A stretch of 64,000 nucleotides of DNA. Origin: Streptomyces sp. F63. Lineage in GTDB: Bacteria; Actinomycetota; Actinomycetes; Streptomycetales; Streptomycetaceae. The DNA lies in contig NZ_JAGPXX010000002.1 of assembly GCF_018070345.1 (NCBI RefSeq), positions 1 through 64,000 of the forward strand. The letters are read 5' to 3'. The notes beneath the pieces are model-generated. The model did no database searches. It saw only the letters and a program-made list of their open reading frames with translations, and was not told the DNA's origin. Both the position numbers and the translations under genes were made by a program. Positions 1-9,814 of the stretch are shown one piece after another (the first letter of the stretch is position 1; each line of letters starts with the position of its first letter).

Positions 1-31
1 AACGGGATGCCCATCAGCCACCCGATCCGCC

Positions 32-60
32 GGGAACATCCCGCTTCGCGGGACGTTCCC
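32..60. terminator. Hairpin at left edge
   Basis: A stem of about 12 pairs with a TTC loop and one A-C mismatch (GGGAAC-A-TCCCGC against GCGGGA-C-GTTCCC). It could terminate a gene lying left of the window. No clear U-run is present on either strand. Confidence 0.35.
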
Positions 61-179
61 GAAAACCAGGATCAACCCCCGCAAGCCGACGCCACCGGGG
101 TTGACGAAACAGATAGGGGCACCCCCCCGCAGGGCCGGGCGGGTCCGGGTGACCGTCGCCGGTGCCGCACAATGTGCGG

Positions 180-479
180 ATGAACGGAGCACATCCTCTC
201 CCTGACGAGCCCGCACCGGCCGGGACGGGGGCCGTCCACCGCCTGCTGGTACTGCCCGACCGGGACACGGCCGAGGAAGCGGCCGCCGAGGCGGTGGAGC
301 GCTTCGGCCTGGGCAGGGAGCCTGAGATCGTACGCGAGGCGCTCGCCGGTGAGGACGACGCCGAGGACGCCCAGTGGCTGGTCGTGATCGAGGAGCCGGC
401 CGCCGGCCGGGACCCGGTGGTGCTGAAGGCGCTGGAGGCGCTCGCGGCGGAATACGACGGCTGGCTCGAGTCCGCGTGA
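180..479 (+). CDS. Small conserved protein, possibly RraB-like
   Basis: A 99-residue acidic, soluble protein with no signal peptide or membrane segment. Its alternating Glu/Ala-rich helices and the ending ALAAEYDGWLE resemble the ribonuclease E inhibitor RraB fold, where a YDGW-type end is common. That link is weak and is my inference. GTG codons at 162 and 174 and the ATG at 180 are all in frame. None has a clear ribosome binding site, so the start is uncertain by a few codons. It stands alone on the plus strand, convergent with comEC. Third-position GC is typical of a real gene. Confidence 0.7.
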   Translation: MNGAHPLPDEPAPAGTGAVHRLLVLPDRDTAEEAAAEAVERFGLGREPEIVREALAGEDDAEDAQWLVVIEEPAAGRDPVVLKALEALAAEYDGWLESA

Positions 480-749
480 CACCGGCACGCGGGAGGGCCG
501 GAGGGGGCCGGACCGGGGCGGGCGCGGAGGAACGGACCATCCCGAACAGCCGTCCGGTGAACGGTGCGTGACGGGCCCGGTAATCCGTCTCCGGCCCCGC
601 TGACCGTCCGTACCGTGCTCACGCCGGTCCGACCGTCCCCCGCGAGGTTCCGCTGTGAGAGTGCCCGAGACCGGGATCCTCCTGGCCGCGGCCGGCATCG
701 GCGCCACCCACCTGCGGCATTTCCCGGGACGGCGGACTCACCGCCGGCT
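480..749. other. Gene-free spacer between small CDS and comEC
   Basis: No convincing gene is seen. A plus-strand frame ending near 856 can be read, but it overlaps the comEC 3' end and has no start signal. A poor A/T-rich point near 580 is the only compositional feature. Confidence 0.4.
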
Positions 750-3422
750 TCATGACCTATCCGCACAGCGACACCGCCAGGAACCCCTTGCGCGCCCACG
801 CCCTCGTGCCCCGCGTCGACCGCCGCTCCCTGCCGGACGCGCTCTGCCTGCCGTGACGGCGGCACCCGGCCTGGCGGGCGGACCGGTCACCGCGATCGCC
901 CCGTGCGTGTCCGTCCGCAGCACCACCGCGCCCCCGGCCCGGAGGGCCCTCAGCGTGCGCGGGGCCGGGTGCCCGTAGTCGTTGTCCGCGCCACAGGAGA
1001 TGAGGGCGATCCGGGGCCGCAGACGGCTGAGCAGCCCCGGGTCCTGGTAGGCGGATCCGTGGTGGGCGACCTTCAGGATGTCGACGGGCGGCAGTTCGGA
1101 CGACAGCGCCAGGCGCTGCTGGGCCGGCGGTTCCAGATCACCGAGCAGCAGCATGGTCAGCCCTCCGGTCCGGACCAGCATCGTGACACTGGCGTCATTG
1201 GCGCCCTCCGCCACCAGGCCCGGCAGCGGCCAGAGCACCTGCCAGGCGATCGGGCCCAGCCGGCGCGGCCCCGGCACGCTCCGCAGTACCCGCACACCTG
1301 CGGCGGCCGCGGTCCGCCGCACGAACGCGGCCTGGTCCGCGGGGTCGTCGAGCGTCGTGGTCTCGATGGCACCGACCGAGCGGCCCCGCAGCAGACCGGG
1401 CAGGCCGGCCACGTGGTCCGCGTGGAAGTGGGTCAGGACCAGGAGCGGGATGCGCCGGACGCCGAGGCTCCGCAGACAGCGGTCCACCGCCTCCGGCTCC
1501 GGTCCCGCGTCCACGACCAGGGCCCTGCCCCCGCCCGCCGGGAGCACCAGGGCTTCCCCCTGGCCCACGTCGCAGACGGCGAGCCGCCACCCCGGCGGGG
1601 GCCAGCCGGTGACGAACCTCGGCAGCGGCCCCGGGCGCAGTACGGCCGTCAGCAGGACCAGCGCACAGCCCGCGCAGAGCCACGGGTGGCGCACCAGCCG
1701 CGGGACCAAGGACACCAGCAGCGCCGTGACGGCGGCAAGCAGCAGCCCACCGGTCCAGCCGCCCGGCCAGTGCAGCTCCGCGCCCGGCAGCGCCGCCCCG
1801 GTGCGGGCCACGGCCGCGATCCACTCCACCGGCCACCCGGCGAGCCAGGCCAGTGTCTCGGCGGCGGGCATCGCCAACGGGGCGGCCGCGAGCGCGGCGA
1901 AACCGAGCACCGTGGCCGGGGCCACGGCCAGTTCGGCAAGCAGATTGCACGGGATTGCGACCAGGCTCACCCGCGCCGCCAGCACCGCGACCACCGGCGC
2001 GCACACGGCCTGCGCCGCCGCCGCTGCCGCCAGCACCTCGGCCGCCCTGCCGGGAACCCGCCGCCGCTGCAGAGCGGCACTCCAGCGCGGGGCGAGCGTC
2101 AGCAGCGCGCCGGTCGCCAGTACCGAGAGGAGGAAACCGTACGAGCGGGCGAGCCACGGGTCGTACAGAACGAGCGACAGGACCGCGGCGGCCAGCGCGG
2201 GCAGCAGCGATCTCCGCCGGCCGGTGGCGATGGCCAGCAGGGCGATCCCACCGCAGGCGGCGGCCCGCAGCACACTCGGCTCCGGCCGGCACACGACGAC
2301 GAAGCCCAGGACGAGCAGTCCGCCGAGCAGCGCCGTACCGCGCAGCGGGATCCCGAACCGGGGGGCCAGTCCGCGCCGTTCGGCCCGGATGGCCAGATGC
2401 GGGGGCCCGATCAGCAGAGCCAGCACGATCGTGAGGTTGGCACCGCTCACGGACAGCAGATGCACCAGATCGGTGGCGTGGAACGCCCGGTCGAGTTCGG
2501 GCGGTACCCGCGAGGTGTCACCCACCACGAGCCCGGGGAGCAGCGCCCGCGCGTCGGCCGGAAGCCCGCCGGACGCCTCCCGGAGCCCCGCCCGCAGCCC
2601 TCCGGCCGCCCGCTGCACGGCGGTCGGTCCCCGCACCACCACCGGCGGCCCCTTGCCGGTGCCCCGCAGCACGGCGGCCACCCGGTCTCCCCCGCCCCGG
2701 GAGGGCACGGCACGCGCCTCCAGCCGCAGCCGGGTGGACGGCAGCAGCCGCAGCCACGCCGCCCGCTCGCGCGCCCCCGGGCGCCGCTCGCCCTCGGCTC
2801 CTCCGGGAACGGCCCGGAGCGGGATGATGACGAGCACCGGTGTGCGGACCTCGGTGGCCGTGCCGTCCGCGGCCGTGACCCGCCGGGCCTCGGCCGTGAG
2901 CACCACGGCGGGTGGGCCGCTCCGCGGACCGTGCACCCGCGGGCGGGTGAGCCGCGGATCACCGGTGACCGTCACCTCGGCCGTGATCTTCGCCGATTGC
3001 CGTGCCAGGCCGGGCAGCGGTCCCCGGTGCAGATCGGCGGCGTGGAGCGCCCCCGAACCGGCCGCGGCCGCCGCACAGAAGAGGGCCGTCGCCAGCGCGA
3101 TGCCTGTGCTCCCCCGGCGCCGCACGGCCGGCCCCGGCTCCGTACCGGGCGGTTCCCCGGCCGTCCGGCCGGCGGTCCGGCCCCCGCCGGGGTCCTCCGT
3201 CCGGCCACGGGTGAGAGCCGCGTGCAACACCACCAGCCCCGCCACCGCACAGCAGACCGCGCCGCCCGCGGCCGCGACCGGCTGGACGCCGACCGCCACG
3301 GCGGCAGCAGCCCACGCGGCCAGCGCACAGGGCAGCAAGCGCAGATCCGGGCCCTCCGGGCGCGGGGTCGCGGAGTCAAGCCTCCGGCCGGGAGCGGCGG
3401 CGGGTGCGGGCGCCCCCCTCAT
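750..3422 (-). CDS. comEC: ComEC/Rec2-family DNA-uptake channel protein
   Basis: An 890-residue polytopic membrane protein. The central competence domain carries many hydrophobic segments and the family motif HLLSVSGANLTIV. The C-terminal third is a metallo-beta-lactamase-like domain with the metal motif HFHADH near residue 662. ComEC carries single-stranded DNA across the cytoplasmic membrane in transformable bacteria. Streptomycetes keep the gene although natural competence is not established for them. It overlaps the stop of comEA by four bases (ATGA), so the two are translationally coupled. The last 30 residues are an Arg/Gly-rich tail after the MBL fold, probably poorly conserved. The length is a little over the usual 750-850 residues. 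Confidence 0.93.
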   Translation of the reverse strand: MRGAPAPAAAPGRRLDSATPRPEGPDLRLLPCALAAWAAAAVAVGVQPVAAAGGAVCCAVAGLVVLHAALTRGRTEDPGGGRTAGRTAGEPPGTEPGPAVRRRGSTGIALATALFCAAAAAGSGALHAADLHRGPLPGLARQSAKITAEVTVTGDPRLTRPRVHGPRSGPPAVVLTAEARRVTAADGTATEVRTPVLVIIPLRAVPGGAEGERRPGARERAAWLRLLPSTRLRLEARAVPSRGGGDRVAAVLRGTGKGPPVVVRGPTAVQRAAGGLRAGLREASGGLPADARALLPGLVVGDTSRVPPELDRAFHATDLVHLLSVSGANLTIVLALLIGPPHLAIRAERRGLAPRFGIPLRGTALLGGLLVLGFVVVCRPEPSVLRAAACGGIALLAIATGRRRSLLPALAAAVLSLVLYDPWLARSYGFLLSVLATGALLTLAPRWSAALQRRRVPGRAAEVLAAAAAAQAVCAPVVAVLAARVSLVAIPCNLLAELAVAPATVLGFAALAAAPLAMPAAETLAWLAGWPVEWIAAVARTGAALPGAELHWPGGWTGGLLLAAVTALLVSLVPRLVRHPWLCAGCALVLLTAVLRPGPLPRFVTGWPPPGWRLAVCDVGQGEALVLPAGGGRALVVDAGPEPEAVDRCLRSLGVRRIPLLVLTHFHADHVAGLPGLLRGRSVGAIETTTLDDPADQAAFVRRTAAAAGVRVLRSVPGPRRLGPIAWQVLWPLPGLVAEGANDASVTMLVRTGGLTMLLLGDLEPPAQQRLALSSELPPVDILKVAHHGSAYQDPGLLSRLRPRIALISCGADNDYGHPAPRTLRALRAGGAVVLRTDTHGAIAVTGPPARPGAAVTAGRARPAGSGGRRGARGRGRARGSWRCRCADRS

Positions 3423-4438
3423 GGCCGCACCAGGGGCTGGATGTCCGCGAATCGGCGGTCGCCGATCCCGTTGACCTCGCGAAGCTGGTCGACGGATGCG
3501 AACCCTCCCTGACGGTCGCGGTGTTCGAGGATGCGCCGGGCCAGAACCGGCCCGACACCGGGGAGGCCGTCCAACTGCTCGAGTGTGGCGGTGCTGAGAC
3601 TGACCGGTCCGGCGGCAGCTCCCCCGGCCGCCGGACCGGGCGCGCCCGCCGCTGCCCCGCCGGTGCCGGGCGCGGCCGCGGGGCCGCCCACCACGATCTG
3701 CTCACCATCGGTCAGGACGCGCGCCCGGTTGAGCCCGGTGGTGTCCGTGCCCGGACGGACACCACCGGCCGCTTCGAGCGCGTCCGCGACCCGCGATCCC
3801 GCGGGGAGCCGGCGAATCCCGGGCTTGCGGACCTTGCCCGCCACGTCCACCACGACGGCGCGGTCCCCGCCCGGCCGGACGGGCCCGGGAACCGAAGCGG
3901 GCGGGGCCGGGTCCGTGGCCTCGGGCAGCGCCGCGGGACCGGCCGCGCCGGCCGGCTCGGCCGCCGGCACCCGCACGGTGGCGGGCCGTCCGGTCCAGAA
4001 ATGGTGGGCCGCGAATCCGACCGCGACCACGAGGACGACGGCGAGCGCGGCAAGAGTCCTCGGCTCCGCCCCGCAGCGCAGACTCACCCACAGCGGCAGC
4101 CGTTCGCCGAGGGCGAGCCGCCATCGGGAGTGCCACGGCAGCGGACGCGCCTCCGTACTCCTCCGCCCCCGCGATTCCGGATCGCTCAGCGGTGTGGGCG
4201 CGGGTTCGGCCGGCGGCTCCGGTTCCGGGACGACCGGCTGACGGGCCGGAAGGCCGCCGAAGAGAGCCGTCGCACGCGCCCTCGTCCCGCCTGGTGCGTC
4301 CCGCCCGTACACGGGTACCGCACGAGGAGCCCGGTGCCGGCGCCGGACGCGGCGGTCCGCCCGGGGCCTCCCGGGCCCCCGCGTGGCACCACGGCCGGGA
4401 CCCGACGCGGTCGTCACGGAGTGTGTTCGGATGTCCAT
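3419..4438 (-). CDS. comEA: ComEA-family helix-hairpin-helix DNA-binding protein
   Basis: A 339-residue membrane-anchored protein. After a Pro/Arg-rich cytoplasmic stretch comes one membrane helix (about residues 125-145, LAALAVVLVVAVGF). A SLBB-like domain with VDVAGKVRKPG follows near residue 193, and the C-terminus holds paired helix-hairpin-helix motifs (LDGLPGVGPVLARRILEHR, about 285-320). ComEA binds incoming duplex DNA outside the membrane and passes it to ComEC. I chose the ATG at 4438 because the longer frame to 4558 adds a basic stretch without family features. The gene is the first of a two-gene operon with comEC. Confidence 0.92.
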   Translation of the reverse strand: MDIRTHSVTTASGPGRGATRGPGRPRADRRVRRRHRAPRAVPVYGRDAPGGTRARATALFGGLPARQPVVPEPEPPAEPAPTPLSDPESRGRRSTEARPLPWHSRWRLALGERLPLWVSLRCGAEPRTLAALAVVLVVAVGFAAHHFWTGRPATVRVPAAEPAGAAGPAALPEATDPAPPASVPGPVRPGGDRAVVVDVAGKVRKPGIRRLPAGSRVADALEAAGGVRPGTDTTGLNRARVLTDGEQIVVGGPAAAPGTGGAAAGAPGPAAGGAAAGPVSLSTATLEQLDGLPGVGPVLARRILEHRDRQGGFASVDQLREVNGIGDRRFADIQPLVRP

Positions 4439-4813
4439 GCGGCGACGGTAGGACGACTGGCCGCGCTCGGCGGAAATACCGGAAATGCCGTGGATAACTC
4501 GCCGGTTGTGGAAAACTCCGTGCCCGTTTCGGATGAATGTCCGCCTCTGGGCCACCAACTCGGCCCCGCTGCCGCTTCACTGCGGGGCATGACCCGTTTT
4601 CGTCTTCTCGCCGTGCCGATCCCCCGTCCACGCACCCTTCTGATGCGCTTCTCCCGAGTCCTCCGCATCCGGCCGCCCGGTGGTCCGGTCGCCGTGCCCG
4701 CCGGACTGCACGGCGCACCCCTTCCGCCGGCGGAGCAGGAAGTCGTTCCCGCGACCGAGTCCCCACTCCCCCGTCCCGCGGCGGCGTCCGGCCGCGGCAC
4801 CGCCGGGCCGCGG
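4439..4813. other. 375-base spacer upstream of comEA
   Basis: It holds the comEA promoter region and a patch of lower GC around 4470-4530 with two DnaA-box-like words (TTATCCACG and TTTCCACAA on the minus strand), each more than one base off the streptomycete consensus. No gene is supported. A plus-strand frame starting at the ATG at 4590 runs into degV with no ribosome site. Confidence 0.4.
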
Positions 4814-5662
4814 TCAGATCCGCGGAGACACCACCACGCCCAGGAGCCCCGGCCCGGTGTGGGCGCCGATCACCGCACCGACCTCGCTGACCAGGAGTTC
4901 GGCCAGCCCGGGCACCCGCGTCCGCAACCGTGCCGCCAGGGCTTCAGCCCGCTCCGCCGCCGCGAGATGGTGCACCGCGATGTCCACCGGCCCCGCGGCG
5001 GCCCGCTCCACCACGATCTCCTCCAGCCGGGCGATGGCCTTCGACGCCGTGCGCACCTTCTCCAGCGGCTCGATCCGCCCGCCGCCCAGTCTCAGCAGCG
5101 GCTTCACCGCCAGTGCCGAGCCGAGAAGAGCCTGCGCGGCGCCGATCCGGCCGCCGCGCCGCAGATAGTCGAGGGTGTCCACATAGAAGTAGGCCGCGGT
5201 GTCCTCCGCGCGCTTCTCGGCCGCGGCCACCGCCTCGTCCAGACTGCCCCCTGCCTCGGCGGTCTCCGCAGCGGTCAGCGCGCAGAAACCGAGGGCCATC
5301 GCCACCATGCCGGTGTCCACGACCCGTACCGGGACCGGCGCCTCCCGTGCGGCGAGCACAGCCGCGTCGTACGTGCCGGACATCTCCGCCGACAGGTGGA
5401 GGGACACGATGCCCGGCGCCCCGGCCGCGGCCACCTCGCGATAGGTGGCGGCGAACACCTCCGGGCTGGGCCGGGATGTGGTCACCGGTGTCCGGTGTTG
5501 CAGCGCCTGGGCAACGGACCGCGCGGAGACCTCGGTGCCCTCCTCCAGGGCCCGGTCACCGAGCACCACGGTCAGCGGTACGGCCCTGATGGCGTGCCGT
5601 TCCATCGCCTGCGGTGGCAGATAGGCCGTGGAATCGGTGACGATCGCGACATGGCGGGACAT
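4814..5662 (-). CDS. DegV-family fatty-acid-binding protein
   Basis: A 282-residue cytosolic protein. It opens with the family signature VAIVTDSTAYLP and continues with the DegV order: TSRPSPEVF for the fatty-acid head-group site, then SAEMSGTYDAAVLAA, then VVDTGMVAMALGF. DegV/FakB proteins bind a long-chain fatty acid, and in Firmicutes they present it to the kinase FakA. No FakA partner is visible here. The ATG at 5662 begins exactly at the conserved N-terminus. The upstream in-frame extension is Arg/Pro-rich and rejected. Confidence 0.92.
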   Translation of the reverse strand: MSRHVAIVTDSTAYLPPQAMERHAIRAVPLTVVLGDRALEEGTEVSARSVAQALQHRTPVTTSRPSPEVFAATYREVAAAGAPGIVSLHLSAEMSGTYDAAVLAAREAPVPVRVVDTGMVAMALGFCALTAAETAEAGGSLDEAVAAAEKRAEDTAAYFYVDTLDYLRRGGRIGAAQALLGSALAVKPLLRLGGGRIEPLEKVRTASKAIARLEEIVVERAAAGPVDIAVHHLAAAERAEALAARLRTRVPGLAELLVSEVGAVIGAHTGPGLLGVVVSPRI

Positions 5663-5814
5663 GAAGGGGAGGTTATCCGGGGATGACGGGCGCGGACAGC
5701 GCGGGGGCGATCTGCGGGTCTCCGGTCCCGGCCGGAACGGACGGATACCGCGCCGGCAGGCCCGGCGCCGGAATACGCGGGACCGGCACACACCGGTCGG
5801 ACGGCACCGGTTCG

Positions 5815-5838
5815 GGCGGCGGCCGTACGGCCGCCGCC
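5815..5838. terminator. 24-base perfect palindrome
   Basis: GGCGGCGGCCGT followed by its exact complement. It lies in the 240-base gap downstream of the coiled-coil membrane protein and upstream of degV, so it may end the former transcript. No U-tract is present. Confidence 0.4.
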
Positions 5839-5902
5839 TGCCGGACAGCCGCGGCTGGGACTGCCGCCGGGGGCACGCAGCACGCGCCGCCGCGGGGACG
5901 GC

Positions 5903-6679
5903 TCATGTGGTGCTCTCGGGGCGCCGGGTCTTCTCCCAGGGAAAACCGGTGCGCAGCCGGGGCTCGCGGGCCGTGAGGGCGGGCGGTGTCCGCGGGGCCT
6001 CCTGCGCTCCGGCCTGTCCGGGCTGCGCCTCCGGTCCTGCCGGATCCGCGGCCTCCACCGCGTCGGCGCCGCCGGCCCGCGTCCCCGTCGATGTCCCGGC
6101 CGGCGTCTCTGTCGGTGTCTCTGTCGGCGTCTCTGTCGGCGTCCAGTGCCGCAGTGCGCCCGCCTCCATCTGGATCTGTCCGGTGAGATCGCCCAGGTCG
6201 TCGTCGGCGAACTGACGGGCGCGGTCCTGTGCGGCCCAGCGCAGTGAATCCGCGGAGTGCACGATCCGCTCGGTGCGTTCCCGCAGTCCGGGAAGGCGTG
6301 TGGCGACCCGGCTCCGGTCGGGCTCGCTCTCCAGCCGCTTCAGTTCGGCGTCCAGTTCCCTGCCGTGCGCGCTGAGGCGGTCGAACAGGCTCAGTGCCTC
6401 GCCGAGCGACGCGTCCTCCGGCGCGGCCGCCCGCAGGGTCTCCTGGGTGGCGCGCATGGAGGTGCGGAGCGAGAGGCGCAACTGGGCCACTTCGCCCGCC
6501 GCCCCGGGCAGAGTCAACTGCCGGGCCCTGAGCGTGGTGTCCTCGACCGTTCGGCGGGCCTGGGCGACCGTGCGGTCGACACCGCGCTTGGCGGCCCCCA
6601 CGGCCTTGGCCGTCGCGTAGACCCCGGTTGCGACGAAGAGCACGAAGAAAAGGACCACCACCAGAATCGCGGCTTCCAT
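5903..6679 (-). CDS. Single-pass membrane protein with coiled coil
   Basis: A 258-residue protein. An N-terminal membrane anchor (AAILVVVLFFVLFVATGVYA) is followed by about 130 residues of charged heptad-like helix and then a low-complexity tail. The tail contains a TETP repeat coded by three 12-base units. This is a conserved but unassigned architecture in streptomycetes. Length of the tail probably varies between strains because of the repeat. The gene lies 170 bases beyond the leuS 3' end, after a strong terminator. I do not recognise a function; the topology suggests a cytoplasmic scaffold or stress-related helix tethered to the membrane. Confidence 0.8.
   Translation of the reverse strand: MEAAILVVVLFFVLFVATGVYATAKAVGAAKRGVDRTVAQARRTVEDTTLRARQLTLPGAAGEVAQLRLSLRTSMRATQETLRAAAPEDASLGEALSLFDRLSAHGRELDAELKRLESEPDRSRVATRLPGLRERTERIVHSADSLRWAAQDRARQFADDDLGDLTGQIQMEAGALRHWTPTETPTETPTETPAGTSTGTRAGGADAVEAADPAGPEAQPGQAGAQEAPRTPPALTAREPRLRTGFPWEKTRRPESTT
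6105..6140. repeat. Three tandem 12-base units
   Basis: GTCTCTGTCGGY three times in a row. On the minus strand it encodes Thr-Glu-Thr-Pro repeats inside the membrane protein. Whole-codon unit length means copy-number slippage would keep the frame. Confidence 0.85.
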
Positions 6680-6776
6680 GAACGCTCCTCGCAGTCTTCC
6701 GTGTGCCGGTGCGCGGTGCCCGGAACCGTCGTCCGCACCGAGGGACAGCGCGTCCCTCCCTCCTACGGTAAACGCC

Positions 6777-6853
6777 CCGGGCGGGCCGGGGGGTGCGTGC
6801 GAACCCCCGGCCCGCCCGGGAAAAACCCTGAGAGACCCCTACGGGCAGGGGTC
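6777..6853 (-). terminator. leuS terminator
   Basis: Reading on the minus strand, a 7-base stem with a 6-base loop overlaps the leuS stop (6834-6853). It is followed by GGGTTTTT and then a perfect 16-base stem (6804-6819 with 6777-6792). Confidence 0.7.
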
Positions 6854-9758
6854 ACGCCGGGACGATGTTGACCAGCTTCGGTGCCCGCACGATCACCTTG
6901 CGGATGTCCGCGCCGCCCAGCGCGGCACGGACCGCGTCCTGCGCCAGTGCCAGCGCCTCCAGTTCGCCCTCGTCGATGGACGGCGCCACCTCCAGCCGCG
7001 CCTTGACCTTCCCCTTCACCTGCACCACGCAGGTGACGGTCTCGTCCTGGACGTAGGCCGGGTCGGCGACCGGGAAGGGCTCGTGGACGACGGAGGCGGT
7101 GTGGCCCAGCCGGTGCCACAGCTCCTCGGCGATGTGCGGAGCCAGCGGCGCGACCAGCAGCACCAGCCGCTCGGCCACCGTCCGGGGCACCGGGCCGCCC
7201 GCCTTGGTCAAATGGTTGTTCAGCTCGGTGACCTTGGCGATGGCCGTGTTGAAGCGCAGCGCGGCCATGTCCTGGGTGACGCCGTCGATCGCCTTGTGCA
7301 GGGCGCGCAGGGCGGCCTCGCCGGGTTCGGCGTCGGTGACGGTCACCTCGCCGGTGTTCTCATCCACGACGTTGCGCCACAGACGCTGCAGCAGCCGGTA
7401 CTGGCCGACGACCGCGCGGGTGTCCCAGGGCCGGGAGACGTCCAGCGGGCCCATCGCCATCTCGTACAGGCGCAGGGTGTCCGCCCCGTACTCGGCGCAG
7501 ATCTCGTCGGGCGTGACCGCGTTCTTCAGCGACTTGCCCATCTTGCCCAGCAGCCGGGTGACCTTCTCGCCCCCGTACCAGTAGGCGCCGTCGCGCTCCT
7601 CGACCTCGGCCGCCGGGACCGCGATGCCACGGCTGTCCCGGTAGACGTAGGCCTGGATCATGCCCTGGTTGTACAGCTTGTGGAACGGCTCGGCGGAGGA
7701 CACGTACCCCAGGTCGTACAGCACCTTGGACCAGAAGCGGGCGTACAGCAGGTGCAGCACGGCGTGTTCCGCGCCGCCCACGTACAGGTCCACACCGCCG
7801 TGCGGCTGCCCTGCGCGCGGCCCCATCCAGTAACGCTCGATCTCGGGGTCGACCAGCTTCTCGCTGTTGTGCGGGTCCAGGTAGCGCAGCTCGTACCAGC
7901 AGGAACCGGCCCAGTTGGGCATGGTGTTGGTCTCGCGCCGGTACATTCGCGGTCCGCGCCCGTCGCCCAGGTCCAGCCGCACGTTCACCCACTCCTCGTT
8001 CCGGGACAGCGGGGTCTCCGGGGAGGTGTCGGCGTCGTCCGGGTCGAAGGTGCGCGGGGAGTAGTCGTCGACCTCCGGCAGTTCCAGCGGCAGCATCGAC
8101 TCGGGCAGCGGATGGGCGACGCCGTCCTCGTCGTAGACGATGGGGAAGGGCTCGCCCCAGTAGCGCTGGCGGCTGAACAGCCAGTCGCGCAGACGGAAGT
8201 TGACGGTGCCCTCGCCGATGCCGCGCTCGGTCAGCCAGTCGGTGATCCGCGCCTTGGCCTCGGTGACGGTCAGACCGTCCAGCGACAGGCCGTCGCCGGC
8301 GGAGTTGACGATCTGCGCGTCGTAGGAGGCGAAGGCGTCGTCCCAGTCGGCCGGGTCGGTACCGCGGCCGTCGGACGGCTCAACGACGCAGCGCATCGGC
8401 AGCTCGAAAGCGCGCGCGAAGGCGAAGTCACGGCTGTCGTGCGCCGGCACGGCCATGATGGCGCCGGTGCCGTACCCCATCAGCACGTAGTCGGCGATGA
8501 ACACGGGGACGCGCTCGCCGCTGACCGGGTTGACCGCGTACGCGCCGGTGAAGACACCGGTCTTCTCCTTGGCCTCCGCCTGCCGTTCGACGTCCGATTT
8601 CGACGCGGCCTGCTTGCGGTACTCGGCGACGGCCTCGGCCGGGGTCGCGTGCCCGCCGGTCCAGACGGCGTGGGTGCCCTCCGGCCAGGCGGCCGGAACG
8701 ATCGAGTCCTCCCCGGAAACCAGCTCGTGCTCCGGGGCCAGCACCATGTAGGTGGCACCGAACAGGGTGTCCTGCCGGGTCGTGAACACGGTGACCGCGC
8801 GCTCACCGCCGGCGGCCGTGCGCACCGGGAAGTCGACACGGGCTCCCTCGCTGCGGCCGATCCAGTTGCGCTGCTGCAGCTTGATGGCCTCCGGCCAGTC
8901 CAGTGCCTCCAGGTCGTCCAGCAGCCGGTCGGCATAGGCCGTGATGCGCATGTTCCACTGGCGCAGCTTCGCCTTGAAGACGGGGAAGTTGCCGCGCTCG
9001 GAGCGGCCCTCCGCGGTGACCTCCTCGTTGGCCAGCACGGTGCCCAGGCCGGGGCACCAGTTCACCGGCGCGTCGGAGGCGTACGCCAGCCGGTACTCGC
9101 CCAGCAGACCGGCTCGTCCGGCCGCGTCCAGCTCGCCCCAGGGGCGCCATCCGGCCGGGGTCTCCCGCTCCCCGCTCTCGAACTGCTCGATCAGGGTGGC
9201 GATCGGCCGGGCCTTGTCCGCCGCCTCGTCGTACCAGGAGTTGAAGATCTGCAGGAAGATCCACTGGGTCCACTTGTAGTAGTCCGGGTCGATCGTGGCG
9301 AACGACCGGCGCGTGTCGTGGCCCAGGCCCAGCCGGCGCAGCTGGGCCTTCATGTTCTCGATGTTCGCCTCGGTGCTGGCGCGCGGGTGCGTGCCGGTCT
9401 GCACGGCGTACTGCTCGGCGGGCAGCCCGAAGGCGTCGAAGCCCAGGGTGTGCAGGACGTTGTGGCCGGTCATCCGGCTGAAGCGGGCGTAGACGTCGGT
9501 GGCGATGTAGCCCAGCGGATGGCCCACGTGCAGTCCCGCCCCGGAGGGGTACGGGAACATGTCCATGATGTATTTCTTCGGCCGGTCGACCGCACCGGAG
9601 CCACCGTCCGCGGCCAGGTCGCCGGTCGGGTTGGGGGCCTCGTAGACGCCCTCGGCGTCCCAGAAGTCCTGCCAGCGTGCCTCGATGTCGGCTGCCAGGG
9701 CCGCCTCGTACCGGAAGGGCGCCGCGGCCGGCCCGGGGGCGGAATGGGTGTCGCTCAT
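6852..9758 (-). CDS. leuS: Leucyl-tRNA synthetase
   Basis: A 968-residue class I synthetase that charges tRNA-Leu. The HIGH-type motif reads HVGH near residue 83 within [17 protein letters not shown] large CP1 editing domain with ARIVPAW-like context and VPAHDSRDF follows. The KMSKS loop reads KMGKS near residue 741, and the anticodon-binding and C-terminal domains are intact. Length fits the actinobacterial family. The ATG at 9758 gives the usual short acidic leader. It is a single-gene unit preceded by a leucine leader peptide and an intrinsic terminator in the 5' leader, so expression probably responds to charged tRNA-Leu. Confidence 0.97.
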   Translation of the reverse strand: MSDTHSAPGPAAAPFRYEAALAADIEARWQDFWDAEGVYEAPNPTGDLAADGGSGAVDRPKKYIMDMFPYPSGAGLHVGHPLGYIATDVYARFSRMTGHNVLHTLGFDAFGLPAEQYAVQTGTHPRASTEANIENMKAQLRRLGLGHDTRRSFATIDPDYYKWTQWIFLQIFNSWYDEAADKARPIATLIEQFESGERETPAGWRPWGELDAAGRAGLLGEYRLAYASDAPVNWCPGLGTVLANEEVTAEGRSERGNFPVFKAKLRQWNMRITAYADRLLDDLEALDWPEAIKLQQRNWIGRSEGARVDFPVRTAAGGERAVTVFTTRQDTLFGATYMVLAPEHELVSGEDSIVPAAWPEGTHAVWTGGHATPAEAVAEYRKQAASKSDVERQAEAKEKTGVFTGAYAVNPVSGERVPVFIADYVLMGYGTGAIMAVPAHDSRDFAFARAFELPMRCVVEPSDGRGTDPADWDDAFASYDAQIVNSAGDGLSLDGLTVTEAKARITDWLTERGIGEGTVNFRLRDWLFSRQRYWGEPFPIVYDEDGVAHPLPESMLPLELPEVDDYSPRTFDPDDADTSPETPLSRNEEWVNVRLDLGDGRGPRMYRRETNTMPNWAGSCWYELRYLDPHNSEKLVDPEIERYWMGPRAGQPHGGVDLYVGGAEHAVLHLLYARFWSKVLYDLGYVSSAEPFHKLYNQGMIQAYVYRDSRGIAVPAAEVEERDGAYWYGGEKVTRLLGKMGKSLKNAVTPDEICAEYGADTLRLYEMAMGPLDVSRPWDTRAVVGQYRLLQRLWRNVVDENTGEVTVTDAEPGEAALRALHKAIDGVTQDMAALRFNTAIAKVTELNNHLTKAGGPVPRTVAERLVLLVAPLAPHIAEELWHRLGHTASVVHEPFPVADPAYVQDETVTCVVQVKGKVKARLEVAPSIDEGELEALALAQDAVRAALGGADIRKVIVRAPKLVNIVPA

Positions 9759-9814
9759 CGTCTCAAAGCTCCATCGATCGTCTCTGCCCTCTGCGAGGCA
9801 CGTTCCGGAAATGG

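Noticed and set aside
590..856. Plus-strand frame ending LPDALCLP opposite the comEC end
   Set aside because: No start signal, overlaps comEC and has atypical codon use.
4470..4530. DnaA-box-like words upstream of comEA
   Set aside because: Each differs by two or more bases from the streptomycete consensus, and there is no cluster or dnaA/dnaN context.
4590..4900. Plus-strand frame starting MTRFRLLAVP
   Set aside because: Runs into degV antisense with no ribosome site or recognised domain.
5673..5906. 77-codon Pro/Ala-rich frame overlapping the end of the membrane protein by ATGA
   Set aside because: The composition is that of random GC-rich DNA and a 24-base palindrome lies inside it. No homology could be seen.
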